In this document: positions 1 to 12,036 of the stretch, piece after piece | Position numbering within the stretch: the first letter of the stretch is position 1 | Layout of the letters: each line of letters opens with the position of its first letter | Assembly (NCBI RefSeq): GCF_020382885.2 | Contig: NC_058513.1 | Span: 18,191,641 to 18,255,640, forward strand | Reading direction: 5' to 3' | Length of the DNA: 64,000 nucleotides | DNA from: Scatophagus argus | Taxonomy: Eukaryota > Chordata > Actinopteri > Scatophagidae | Program-made: the position numbers and the translations under genes | Notes under the pieces: generated by a model | The model's input: only the letters and a program-made list of their open reading frames with translations | Told to the model about the DNA's origin: nothing | The model's database searches: none

Positions 1-3000
1 GTGGAGTTTTGGCTCCAGTTGCTGTGCAGAACAGGTTTTCTACCAGTGAGACCCTGTTTTGTTTGTCTCGTGCAAAACCCACATTTCAGCCAGTCCACAT
101 GGGACCTCAGGCAGGTTTCTGCAGGCTTCCAGACAGTCCACTTGGGGTGCAAACTTTACTGACATTCACCAGTAATTTGTTGCAGTATGTGTGGCTTTGT
201 AGTCTAGGCTCCAAAGGTAATAACATTCATTTTATTATTGTATCCGTTAGGCCTTCCTATGAGCAGCTTGTAGAGCTGTGCAATCTCACACCCTCTCAGA
301 CTAAGAAAACTAAAACAATAAAAAAATGACTGACTGGTACTGGTCCTGCTGTATCGGGACATTTTGTACACCCCCATCCAGGGTCTTCCTGCTTATAGTC
401 TTTGCTTTGTGTTCAAGTGCAACTTTTAGGCAAAGACACAACAGTCGGCCTTTTTCAGAACCACTTCTGTAATGCTGGTTCGGTAATCAAGGTGCACCCA
501 ATGTGTGTCATGAGGGGTGACCACATACTTTTGGCCGACGATGAAAATGTTGCAGCTTTTATTAAACGGTAAACAGATGTGACTGGCCTCGCCGTTCTTC
601 CTCCAGCAGACCATGCAGTGCAGCCTAATGCTGCATAAGCTCCAGCATAAAGGAGCTCTTATGCACCTTTCCACAGAGGCATTGTGTACCTGGCACTACC
701 ATAAGCTTGTCGTGAGGACGTGCACATTTCCAGCATAGTCCACATTCTTTTGTTTCTTTCTGCTGTTTGCTTTGAGCTCCTTCTCTCTGCGTGAACGCTG
801 ACAAGTGGCCTCACCTGCTGCACACACAACTCACCAGCACTGCACTGAAGCGATGCTCCAGTTCCTCTTCAGGTGGCATCGGGAGTTTCAGTCCCTTGGT
901 TTGTTTCTGGGAGCCCAGAGGGGCCAACGCCGTCTTTGCCTCCTTCCTCTGGGGTACCTCCGTGCTTCCTGCCGCATTTCCCATGAGTGGATATCCAGTC
1001 GATCCAAGAAATGCACACACAAAAAAACCTGCCTGACTAACGCTGCCAAAAGATCAGTAACTGCTTTGTGTCTAGCTTTTCAAAGGTGATTTTGAGGCTC
1101 TGTGAGGCCTGTGACCTTTCGTTATTTCCATTACTTCAGTCCGTGGATTCATGCCGAAGTGGCACTCATGACTCGTCCATACTCTCAAACAGGGAGAAAA
1201 CAGTGGGATGAAATCCACCCCTGCCTCTGAATGAGATCCTGGTGCATTATGAAACCCTAGAGAGAAGCAAGGGGATATCCTGAGAGTGACAGGCGGAGTG
1301 ACAGCTGAACGAGTGAAGGAGAAAAGGGGAGGAGAAACGAGTTCACAGCCGGTAGATCTGAGCACAGGCCGAGGCTGCAGTAAGCAGAAAAATTACAGCC
1401 AACAAGATTAACCAGTTAAGGTTTCACTTCTGTGTTTCCCTCTGCTCAGGTGGGGAGGAAACTCTGGAGGAAACTCCCCCTAAAGCTGCAGACTTAGTTG
1501 GGCTTGCAGGCAGACTCTGGAAGGCCTCCATCTGCTGCTGGATGCTGGGACCCTCTGGGCCTTTGATCTTCATGTCCACAGGAAAAAGAGGAGAAGAGGA
1601 AAAGGCAGAGATCCAGCAGGCAGCCACTCGTCTATCCGAAAGCGAGAGAGCGAGCGAGGCATCAGGTCGAACTGAGGAGAGCACAGACGCACCGGAGCTC
1701 TCTGGGTCCTAAAGCCTCCATGTTCACAAACAAGGCACTTTTCTCTTCAGCAATCCACAGGAAGCTGCAGCGTTGTGACAAATGCAAATAAGAAGCTGGA
1801 CCCACTAATGTCTCTTGAACAGTGACCGAATCAATTATCAAGCTGGTCGGCATTTGACTTACATCATCAGGTTTAGCTGCCTCACTTTCAGACTCGTGGT
1901 GTTGTAGCTGCTGGCTCGCTGTCAGACCATCATGGCTTACTGGGACACGGATGGTAGATACTGTTAATGTTGTTACGTGTTACGTGCAAGAATCCAAAAC
2001 CTTCGTCCTTTAGTCTCCACACAGCCAGACATTTCACCAAGGCAACAACACAGCGTTAGCCTAGCGTAGCATCAGAAAGCTAATTGTGCTCCTCTGTCCA
2101 GCAACACCTGCCCCCAAAGTTCCCACCTGTCCTGTAAGTGAGCCACAACACAAAGGTGACACCTCCTAGGCCACCTGGTGTCCTGCAGACTCTCCTACAT
2201 GGACACTGATAGAATAGCTCAGAACTGACTAGTGAGGGGGGCAACCTTTAAACGACTGGTCAGCTAATTACGTGTTTATTCAACCAAACAAACCTTGCTG
2301 TTATCATTCCATAATAAAACAATAACCATAGAAAAATTATCATCATTACTAATTTACAGTCTTTGGCTCAGTCATTAAGTACAGGAGTTTTCCTTTAAAT
2401 AAATTAGGAACAGCACCAATCGAGCCACATTAGGCGCAGAAGCTCTTCACATCCCCCCGAGACCGAGGCCTCAGCAGAAGCCCTCCTCGCGCCCTGCGTC
2501 TTAGCAAACCACAGCTACAATATGGCTGCCAAAGAGGATCACACGCTTAATCAGAGTCATAAGTTGTGTGGCAGCGATGGCGTCAGTCTTTACCCTGCGA
2601 CGACCACAGGACTGTTAGCGACTGCGGTGTTACTGCGAGGAGGCAGCTGTTAATAAATGATGAGCGTCACGCTGATACCTGTGCGTCTGGCCACACCTGG
2701 TCACCTGCACACAGCACGTCAGGAAGTGTGACACACAGAAGTGAGTCAGAATTTAATAAATCGAGGTGAGGAGTTGTGTGTGAACTGAAAACGGGACAAA
2801 CTGAACATCAGGGCTCCTTTTCAGAATCCCACACAAATCTTATTCGACATCTGCCTTTAAATAACTCGACGTTTATTATGTAATTAAATGGTTCATTCAC
2901 TCAGACTTAACGTTGTCTGATCAATTTACTTTTAGATATTCTGAGTTATATAGTTTAGAAAACAGAATAGGAGCAACAGTCTGGAAACACAAATATGTTT

Positions 3001-3135
3001 CCAGATTCATGCAGACTTGGATCAATACTGAAACTCACACCCCAAAGGGAAAAAACTGCAGGTTAAATGATCATGAAAATAATCCTTATTGCAGCTCTGT
3101 TTATCCTCATTCTGATGACGGTGTGTGCGTGTGGA

Positions 3136-3137
<2 letters not shown>

Positions 3138-3174
<37 letters not shown>
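3138..3174. repeat. (CA)n microsatellite
   Basis: An uninterrupted CA dinucleotide tract of about 37 bp, preceded by GT-rich sequence. Confidence 0.95.
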
Positions 3175-3178
<4 letters not shown>

Positions 3179-4029
3179 GTACTGTTTGTGTGGAGGGCGG
3201 CTTGGTGCGTGGTGCCTCTGCATCAGGCTGACATCTAGCGGTGAAAGCGTGGCATTACAACACGAGCGCTCTGCATGTTCTCTGCCGCCGCCTCAGTCCA
3301 TCTCCCTCTTATTCTGTTAAAAGTGACACATGAACAGCAATCACACTAACCATGAATGTGGAAATTTACAAACAAATGTGATTTGTGCCTGCCTCTCCTC
3401 AGTGCCATCCGAGCTGAGCGGCGTCAGTGCGGGAGGAAGAGGCGCATCAGCAGCTGGCCTCTGAAAGCAGCTGCCCCGGGTTTTCTGAGAAACGTGCGTG
3501 TAAACGCCTCACAGATGTGAGAGTAGCACATCAGGCCTCAGCAGCTTCCTGTAGAGGCCTGATTTTAATCTGTGCTGATCCACGAACAAGGTCACACATT
3601 CTGCACAGCAGTGAGTGATGATTTAATAACGAGTGTAAACAAGAAAACACAACCTCTTAAGATTACATGACGCTGGCTTTAACATGCAGTCTACACAACA
3701 TTTGATGACTGCAAGAATAATCAAAGTTTAATTATACGAACAAGTGAGTGGAGAAGCCGATACATCAAGACAAACAGTTTCTACTTGATCTAATAACGAC
3801 TGAAAATACAGCAAACTATTAAACAGACAAATAAACAAATGTCACTATATGATATTAATATAGTAATATTATTATATAATGATAATAACAATAACTTGTA
3901 TGCTCATCCAGTGATGGTACACAACTTATCAACACAATACATGCACTTCTTGGTCAGATTGGTTGGAAACAAGCTCAGGTTGTTACTTAGAGGTGCCACC
4001 ATTAATTCCTTATTTCATCTGAAGAAAAT

Positions 4030-4325
4030 CGGTTTTGATAATCAATTTAATTGTTTCAGTCATTTTTCAAGCAAAAATGTCAGACATTTTCAGGTTCCAC
4101 CGTCTCAAACATCAGGATGTGTTGCTTTTCTTTGTCATTTTTGGCAGTAAAGGAGGAGTCTTTGGGTTTTGGACTGTTGGTTGAACAAAAGGATCAACCT
4201 GAAGACGTCACTTTGCACTCTGGAAAAATTGCTGCAAGCATTTTTTCTGACATTTAATTGACTGAACCATTAGTCAGTTAAGCATCAGATTAGTTAATAA
4301 TTAGAATGCTCATATGTGACAGCAC
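4030..4325. repeat. Teleost interspersed repeat (AATCGATTAATC-type)
   Basis: The text resembles a high-copy teleost repeat that I recognise by its order of blocks: a TTTTCAAGCAAAAATG block, a CTTTTCTTTGTCATTT block, a TTTGGGTTTTGGACTGTTGG block, a GAAGACGTCA block and a TTCTGACATTT block near the end. Related copies occur at about 11832-12036, 16018-16345 and 16631-16875. The exact repeat family name is not known to me; a non-autonomous DNA transposon is likely. Confidence 0.6.
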
Positions 4326-5148
4326 TATTATGATTGATTTAAGATGTAGACAGAGCCAACAGAAGCTGTGGAAACACAGCAAACAGCCGGCGGAGACTCT
4401 GTGGAGCACAAGTTGTTCATAACCTGACAGTTCAAAGTCTAAAACCCTGGAAAAGCAAAGTTCATGTCTAAAAATATATACAGTAAATACATCTGTGCAT
4501 AATAACTCAGACGTGAGTGACAGGCAGACGACGGAATGACAGCTTCTCAGAGGAAAAGAAAATCGTTTCAGTCAGACTTTATTTCATTTGGCCACCTGCG
4601 ACTGAAAGGTTTTAATATGTAGAGTCTAACAGCAAGCAGTGAAGCCGACAGAGTGAAAGCAGGTTATGGGATTTGTAGAATAAAAATACTGCAATGCTGG
4701 CTGGTGAAAATCAGTGACTGTGACCGCCCGCCTTTTGTCACATGTCGGCTGAAAAACAACTCCTGACCACAAGTGTGACCAAATGCTGCATTGGCGTCAT
4801 GACAGGAGCTGCGTGTGACAACTCAGGACCTTTTGAGTAATAAAAGAAGTGTGTCAACAGCAACTCGTGAGATTTCAATGTGTCACCAACGCTTCGAGCA
4901 AAACGTTAATACAATTAAAGCAGCTTTGAGCGGCTCACGTCAGGACGCGCACCAATCGCAGCTGACTGTAGACACTCAGGTGTCTGCAGGTTGGCACTCT
5001 TACCCGACATGTGAAGTTTGCTTTCATTAAGATTCATTATTGAAACGTTTCATTGAAAACCCGCCGCTCCTGCAAAGGTGCGTCGTGTATAAGACAGGAG
5101 CATAAACAACCCAAAGCCGACAGCGGGTTTACAGTCCACTCTAAGGTA

Positions 5149-6260
5149 TTACTTGGTTCCTGAAAGCTGGCTGGCGGGAGGAACTGGAGCCTTGCTGAAG
5201 AAGCTGCGTTCAAAAGGGGCCGTTGGAGAGGAGCCTGAGAGCACGGTGGGAAGAGGGGAGGAGGGGGAGACCGAGCTCACCGACTGAGGCGCCAGCTTGA
5301 GCCCCCAGTGGCAGCCCGAATCGTGGATGAGCCTCGACACGTCGCCACGGAAACGCACGCCTACCAGGGCGTACAGGATGGGGTTGACGCAGCAGCGGGT
5401 GTAGGCCAAAGTGCAGGTGATGTACTCCAGCAGGAGGCCACAGAAGTGCCCCGCCATCTTACGTGACAGCACCACAGTGTACGGCAGCTGGAACACCATG
5501 AACACCAGCACCAGAGCCACCATCAGCTTCAAGGTGCGCTGCCGGTGCCACTGCTTCCCCCGCCGGTGTGCCTGCCCTTCCCACAGCGTTCGGGCAATCA
5601 AGGAGTAGCATGTGACCATCACGAAGAGGGACAGGCAGAAGACGGCGATAATGGCTCCATTGGTGGCCATTTTGACGTGTCCGCTCTTCAGCACGCCGCA
5701 GTACGCACCAATGCCCTGCCCCAGCACCCCAGAGAAGAGGATTTCAGGCAGGCTGAGGACCACCGCAACAAGCCACACACCTACAGCAGCTACCGTCCCT
5801 CCTGTCAGGATCTGACTGCGCAGCCGCAGCATCTCCTGGGCTCGAGCCACCACCAGGTAGCGGTCGACGCTGATGCAGGCCAGCAGCAGCAGCCCACTGT
5901 ACGTGTTGATAGCATAGCATGCACGCATGACCGTGCAAAGAGAAACGGGGAGGATCCAGCCCAGGTGAGTGTCGACGGCCTGTAGCGGGAGCGTGAGGAG
6001 CAGCAGGAGGTCAGCCAGCGCCAAGTGGAACAGGAAGATGTCGGTCGTGGAGCGAAGCCGGCGGCGACGGTAAAGGGCAAAGGTGGCGATCACCAGGCAG
6101 TTCCCCACCACGCCCAGCGGGAAGATCAGGCAGAAGACACACGTCTGGAACATCTTGATGGTGAACTCCTGCTCACCAGCCTCGCACCAGTCCAGGTCGT
6201 CATCAGTCCCCAGGGAGTAGCTGGAGTTGTCCCAGTCCCAGCTGTCGCAAGTCACTGCTG
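5149..6260 (-). CDS. ccr10: CCR10-like chemokine receptor (main coding exon)
   Basis: This is a seven-transmembrane class A GPCR of the chemokine receptor family. It acts at the plasma membrane and signals through Gi when bound by chemokines. One exon encodes about 370 residues, ending with TAA at 5149. Counting from the GTG codon at 6255, it has an acidic N-terminus rich in Asp, Trp and Tyr (residues 1-30), TM1 with the GN motif (51-52), TM2 with LALAD (78-82), a DRY box at 131-133, a likely disulfide C107-C186, NPILY at 291-295, and a Ser/Pro-rich tail suited to GRK phosphorylation. The DRYLVVARA loop, the SWxWD-like N-terminus and the linkage to ramp2 (human 17q21 has CCR10 near RAMP2) favour ccr10 over other chemokine receptors. 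No ATG opens this frame before stops; a CAG acceptor precedes GCAGTGACTTGC at about 6260. The initiator must therefore lie in a short upstream exon that I could not place, as in two-exon human CCR10. Confidence 0.82.
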
Positions 6261-6382
6261 CTGGGGGAAAAGTAAAGACTAGTGAGTCATTGATCTTGTT
6301 CCCATCTCTGCAACATTTAACAAAGAAGAAGAAGAAGAATCCGCTGAACTTACACTGAATTTACAAATTACATGCAGTGAAA

Positions 6383-6520
6383 CACACAGGAGCAGTGGGC
6401 TGCCACTGTGAGGCGCCCGGGGAGCAAACTGGGGCTAAGTGCCTTGCTCAAGGGCACATCAGCCGGCTAATGGACTCACTCACTCCACCACACAACCTAA
6501 TTTTTTCTGCCCATCCGGTG
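6383..6520. repeat. Teleost dispersed repeat (GTGCCTTGCTCAAGGGCAC type)
   Basis: It contains an AGCAGTGGGCTGCCACTGTG block, then GGGGCTAAGTGCCTTGCTCA, then AGGGCACATCAGCC. This combination is widely scattered in teleost genomes. The element abuts the presumed 5' side of the ccr10 coding exon. Confidence 0.6.
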
Positions 6521-9500
6521 GGGGGATCGAATAGAGTTTTTATTAAAGCACAACAATAAAAGCAAATAATTGTTAGCTACCGAGGCCCAAATAAAAGCCT
6601 CCAGTAGGACGTCTGTGATGAAGATCATGAGTCATTCTGAAGGTGAATTCTTGTTCCAAAACTTGTAGTGTTCTTATTGAACAGGTACCGGCCCGGGCTG
6701 GCTTTGGGCGGACTGCTGCACCTCGTGTCACGATATCAGGAAACACCGACTCCTCCACACATGCTGAAAGTGAGAAACTTGCAGCTTTGCTCTCCGGTTT
6801 GAGTAAACCCCCGTGATATTTGAGTCATTTTGCAGAGGGTTGCGTGACACGGGCATCAGGTCGTTGGCACAGGGGAAATCGTGGGCAGCTTCAGTCTACA
6901 GATCAGTCAGTGTCGCGTGCTAGCAGCCTTTATAGGCCGTTTCCACAATCACCACTTACCATTTCATCTTTCACTGTGCTACTGTAGCTGCTGGGGCTAA
7001 TATTCAGTTCTGCTCCTCTCTCTTAATAACTTTTGGTCTAACTGTGTTGCTTGATGGCAGAGGCAGACATGAAGGAGTTGCCCTTAAAGGTAAGGATTGA
7101 TTGAAAACGGATTGATTTAAACGTAAATTCTTTATTTTCTTGGAGTCCACAGACGCTTTCCAAAGTGGTTCTCAAAAGCTGTAAAGCTAATATGTTGGAA
7201 TCAGGTGTTCGAGACAAGCAGTCGTGAGCCTAAACGCCACTTTAGTTGGCAGTTGAATGTAGACTGGGCCAAAATGAATGTTATGCTATGTAACTTTACA
7301 CGCTGTAGAATAATTGTTGGTGTAATATTTGATGGTACACAGAAGGAGAAGAAGAGCGAGTTTAATTTAAGTCATGGGAAGTTTTGTTTTCTGATGAGCT
7401 CAAACTGCCAAACTTGTGATTCATAAGAGGATTTAGAAACTGCTCATCGTGTACACGAAGGGTTACAGCAGGGCAAAACATCTCGTCATATTTTATATTA
7501 AAGCTTTGTTTTCAAAGTACCTTAACTACCTCACATTTCTTCTGTCATTTAATTACTTCACAATCAGTTGTCAGTTTTTAAACCAAATTATCATTTTTTT
7601 TTTGTTTGTTTTTGGAACAAATCTTTGCACCGTGGAACAAAATATTTTATATATTTTATTTACACTATATATATATAGGGCCTATGTATATAGATATCTA
7701 TATATACTGTATATATGTATAGGCAGCGCTCCTCTTACTGACTGATCGTAATAAATTTGGTAACATGTCCGGGAACATCAGCAGCCGTCTGTCTAAAATA
7801 AACCGTTTGTCTTCAGTATAATGGAAGCGGATGGCACTTCATACATTTGAAGGCCGTCCTCGTGTCAGGACGGAGTGTAAACGTTAATGGTGTCTTCCTG
7901 AGCTGTAACACTAAGCAGCTCGGTTAGCTCAGCCAGTCAGTCTCTCTTTAAAACGAGATGAGACGGTAAAAGCAAAGTTGTTTTCCTCATGCGTCGTCTT
8001 CGAGTGCCGTCGTACTGTAGGGACTGCAGACGTCCCAGCAGTTCTTATCTGCTGCTCACACCACAACCGTCTGGATGGACAAACAGCAGTGCAGGGAGGA
8101 GGATCAACTGACCCTTCAGACTTTAAACATTTTCTTTGAGATCAGGTTAAGAAGTTAAAAGTTAAAAAAACAGATTTTAACTTCAGTGAGATCCAATATA
8201 TCTGATCAAATAATTATTTTAAAGTTTGCAGTGTATTTGTGTCAGTGGTGGGGCCTCGCGGTGAAGTTCCTCTCTGGCTGCCAACAGCCTCCTGACCTCG
8301 TCTTTCCCGCTCAGGTTGCAGATGTGAACCACACGTTCCTGCAGGCAGCAGCTGGATTGATTATCTTTCAGCGGCGCGTCAGACGCAGTTGTTGTCGGGC
8401 TGCTGGCATGCGGGATCCCGTGAGCAGCAGCATCACATGTACAGCCAGTTTCATTTCTCTTTTCGCTGTAGCAGCTGGGACAACGACAACATGCGTCTGC
8501 ACTATTACAGTATGTATTTATTTAAGATTTAGTTCCTGTTGCGTGTCACACAAATGTTATTATTTAATTTTCTAGGAATATGAAAACTGCAAATCTCCAA
8601 AAGAATGCGGATAATTATCAGTATTAACAGTATAACTGGAATTAAACGAACCAGACGTTTTAACCAACCTGTGCGGTGCTCAGACAGTTGAAAGGATTTT
8701 TGTATAAATTACAGAAATGACTCACATGACTTTTCTGATTGACCACAACCTCACCGCCGGTTTAGTACTGAAGTGCAGTAACAAATAACTCACTTCAGAA
8801 TTTAATATCAGTGAGCAGCAAAATTAACTGAATACATGCAAATGTATAAGAATGTGAAAATGCTGTACGCCACATTGATCAATCTGTTGTTAGTGAAGGT
8901 ATTCACTGGCCTTTTGTGTGGAATTGCTCTACATATATGAATTTTCCTTAAACATCTCTACAATCAATTATTATTCTCTGGTTGTACTCTTCATCTGCCA
9001 TTATTGGCAGACTCTGAGTCTTTTAAAATCTTAATTTCTGAGATTTCCTGAAGTGACCTTACCTGAGCAGTTGGAGGCGTTAACCATGTCTGGAGTTGTC
9101 ATCTTGGGTCTGTGGTGGAGGTTTGAGGAGACGGCCCTTTTTAAAGCAAGCCTGCTGGCTCACAGTCAAACACCAACAGCCAATGACAGCCGCTCGCCTT
9201 CTGCCCGCACTGGCTAAACGTTGGTGAGGCCTTTGTGGTGCTGTCGTATCTCTGACACTCAGTCTCTGGCTTGCTGACCGTCTGCCTTTGATCTGCGATG
9301 AAATTTGCTTACAGAAAAGTTTTGACTGCGTCAGCAAAGCCAGCAGGTGTTTCGTCCTGCATGTGTCTGCCACTGACTGCTCATACGTTTTTGTAATTCT
9401 AATCTGCGTTGAGTGCACTGATTTTTACACTCACAGCTGGAGTTTTGATGTGCCGTTGCATGTGAGAATGTTTTCCCTTTGACAGACACAAAATGTGTCC

Positions 9501-10259
9501 TGATAAGAACAGAAGAAATCCTGTGAGAGACTCATGATGTCATAAAGGTGTGAACGAGCACGTCTGAGTGCGACAAAACCTGCTCACCACCTTCTCTTGA
9601 TTTGTGCTAAAATGATCGTTTGTGGAGCTCATTCGGTCACTTAGTGTGTTTTCACAGTTGGTCCGTCCTTTTAGCCGTCAAAATGAAACTCTTTCAGCAT
9701 TTTTTGCACATGCGAGCTCAGCAAAACGCTCTGAAGCGAAGTGTGAGGAGCACACAGCAGCTCTGTTACAAATATGGATGTTGAGTTTGGGTTTTCTTTA
9801 CTTCTGTGGCCTAACCAAACTACACACCACAGCCATGTGGAAAAGGCAAATACAGCAGCTGCCATCTTGTTTCAAGCAGCAGTGAAGGTCTGAGAGCTCC
9901 AGAGGAACTACAGTGTGAACAGAAAGAGGACTGAGGCCTCTTTGGGTCACGTTGTGGTCCACTTTAAGGGGGCTGAGGTCGGTTCGTTTAAAAAAGACCA
10001 CATGGAAAAAAAATCCCTTAAAGGTCTAACTGATCGCCCACAGGGCGGCGCTATAACCACTGCACACATGGCCAAAGAGCTGAAGCTGCATTTTACATTC
10101 AGAATTACACTAACACTTCATGTGAGAATTAATTTGATGATTATTTTATTGATCAATCTGTGTATTGTACTGTTCTGCTTGGAAAATGACTCAAATGAAG
10201 GAGTGATTATAGACAGTTTAATTTTCTGTCGATCTGCTCGTCACCACAACATGAGTCAG

Positions 10260-10260
<1 letters not shown>

Positions 10261-10306
<46 letters not shown>
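10261..10306. repeat. (CA)n microsatellite
   Basis: A pure CA tract of about 46 bp, the longest simple dinucleotide tract in the window. Confidence 0.95.
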
Positions 10307-10307
<1 letters not shown>

Positions 10308-11327
10308 CCACAGCCCGATTAAATCACAGACAAATATGACAAAGCATCAAATCTGTCAGATTTCTCTGCTTGTTTAGCAGTTTGTTTGCTCTGCAGCTCC
10401 ACACCGGAAACCAGAGTCACTCAGTTCAGGCTTCATGACAGGAACTTTAAATGCTAATCTAACGATCTGCTCTGGTGTCAAGACGGTCCACTTTGAACCA
10501 GGCATCTGAACCAACTCCCGCATGCTAATGACCTGGATCAAACTGTGGTGAATGGCAACATGTTCCGAATGTGAATTTTTAGTTTTAAAGTAAAGTTTAT
10601 GTAAGTTAAAGGTTAGATAAACACACCACAGAGACACAGGCAGCCAGCAGCTTTGGAGCTTCTCACAAAGCAGCTTATTGGAGAATAAAAAGCGGGAAAA
10701 GTCACACACTGGACTCTCCTGAGGAAGATCCAGGCTCTGAGTCCTTGGCTCGTGGGTGTTAATAACAGACCAGAAGTCATACTGTGTCATAATATGTGAA
10801 GTGTTTGTCAGCTTTACCTTCACTCTTACTGTGTGTTTATTACTGCTAAGTTAAGGGTGGCTCCCGGCACGCAGCAGGGACCACTGAGGCTGGGCATGCT
10901 GGTTTTCAGAGGGTGTGTTTGATTGACCTCGCTGCACCAGTTCACGCTGCACACACACACACACACACACACACTGCAGGGATGTTCACGCGATGAGCAT
11001 GAAACCACAATGCTTGCTTCAGACGCTGACAGCAGACCATGAGAAAAATAAGCCGTAAAGTGAAGTTGCTCTGGCTTGTGGGAACTGCTTGGCAAGCCGG
11101 CAGCTGGCTGAGATGTTGACAAGACTTCATCCACAAAGTGGTTTTGTTAACCTGCGATGTTCGCCCTCGTTTTTGTTTGTCAGTGTGTCTCTTGTTGACT
11201 GTGAAAGTGGTGACCTTCCACCTGACCTGTGACCACAGCGCTCAGGGTGGCTTGTGATTGGCTTCCTGGCACGTTAGCTACCTGTTCTGAAACGGTTTGA
11301 CCTCCTGCTCTCGTTGACCTTTTCTTC

Positions 11328-11366
<39 letters not shown>

Positions 11367-11380
11367 TCCTTCTTCCTTTC
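11328..11380. repeat. (TTTC)n microsatellite
   Basis: A tract of about 50 bp of TTTC tetranucleotides with impure edges. It creates a polylysine/arginine-like open frame on the minus strand and a Phe/Ser/Leu frame on the plus strand, neither of which is a gene. Confidence 0.95.
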
Positions 11381-11831
11381 TGTTTTTGAAAACACATTTG
11401 AGTTTATTCACTTCTAATAGGACACAGTTTGTAAAGAGTTTATCAGATGTGTATGTTGTTTTTTGTTTTTTGTACATGAAAAAAAACATAAATAATGAAG
11501 ACTTTATAGATTACTAATAATCCATTAATGAGAACAGCGTTTGAATTATAATAAGCCGTCAGGTGTCAGTAAATTATTACTTAAAGGCTTCTTGCAGTAA
11601 CTGTGAAAATGGCTGTAAAAGTATCACCCTTTAACACATCACATCAACTTTTAACATTTGTTAATAGTTTTTATAAAATGTGATGTTACTGTGTTACACA
11701 ATGCAGAATGTAATGTTGCATTTTTATTTTTATTTTATTATTATTGTTATTATTGTTAGGAGAAATGTTATTATGACCAGTAACAGCAGCAGCAATAAAT
11801 ATTTGGGTAAATAAACAATCTACATGTGAGC

Positions 11832-12036
11832 AGGGCTGCACATAATTTGGACGATAAATATTTCATATTTGTTCAGTTTCACATTGAACAAAGTAAAACA
11901 GAAAATCCTCACAAAAAGGAGGCCAAACCCAGAGAATTTAACATTTTTACATTTTATTATTCATTCATTCATTCACTCATTATTATTATTACTTAAAAAT
12001 CACATCAATTAATCAGTTATCAGTTATTTGCTGAGA
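11832..12036. repeat. Degraded teleost interspersed repeat
   Basis: It begins with GGGCTGCA and ends near CATCAATTAATCAGTTATCAG, the same end signatures as the repeats at 4030-4325 and 16631-16875. The centre is diverged. Confidence 0.4.

Larger units (their letters stand above)
1..5148. other. Intergenic, no gene recognised
   Basis: I see no convincing exon here. The open frames are short, lack recognisable domains and are not bounded by matching splice sites. The stretch holds a (CA)n microsatellite at 3138-3174 and a degraded teleost interspersed repeat at about 4030-4325. The right end presumably carries the 3' UTR of the ccr10-like gene, which reads leftwards from 5149. In human, PLEKHH3 is the next gene beyond CCR10, but I could not find coding sequence of it here. 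Confidence 0.6.

Noticed and set aside
426-674. 82-codon minus-strand open frame
   Set aside because: No recognisable domain, no splice-site support and no conserved neighbours; treated as chance.
2913-3320. 135-codon plus-strand open frame
   Set aside because: It runs through the CA microsatellite (His-Thr repeats) and has no domain.
9080-9418. 112-codon minus-strand open frame
   Set aside because: Basic, low-complexity-like composition with no motif; no support as an exon.
11180-11517. Lys/Arg-rich and Phe/Ser-rich frames on both strands
   Set aside because: Products of the TTTC tetranucleotide repeat.
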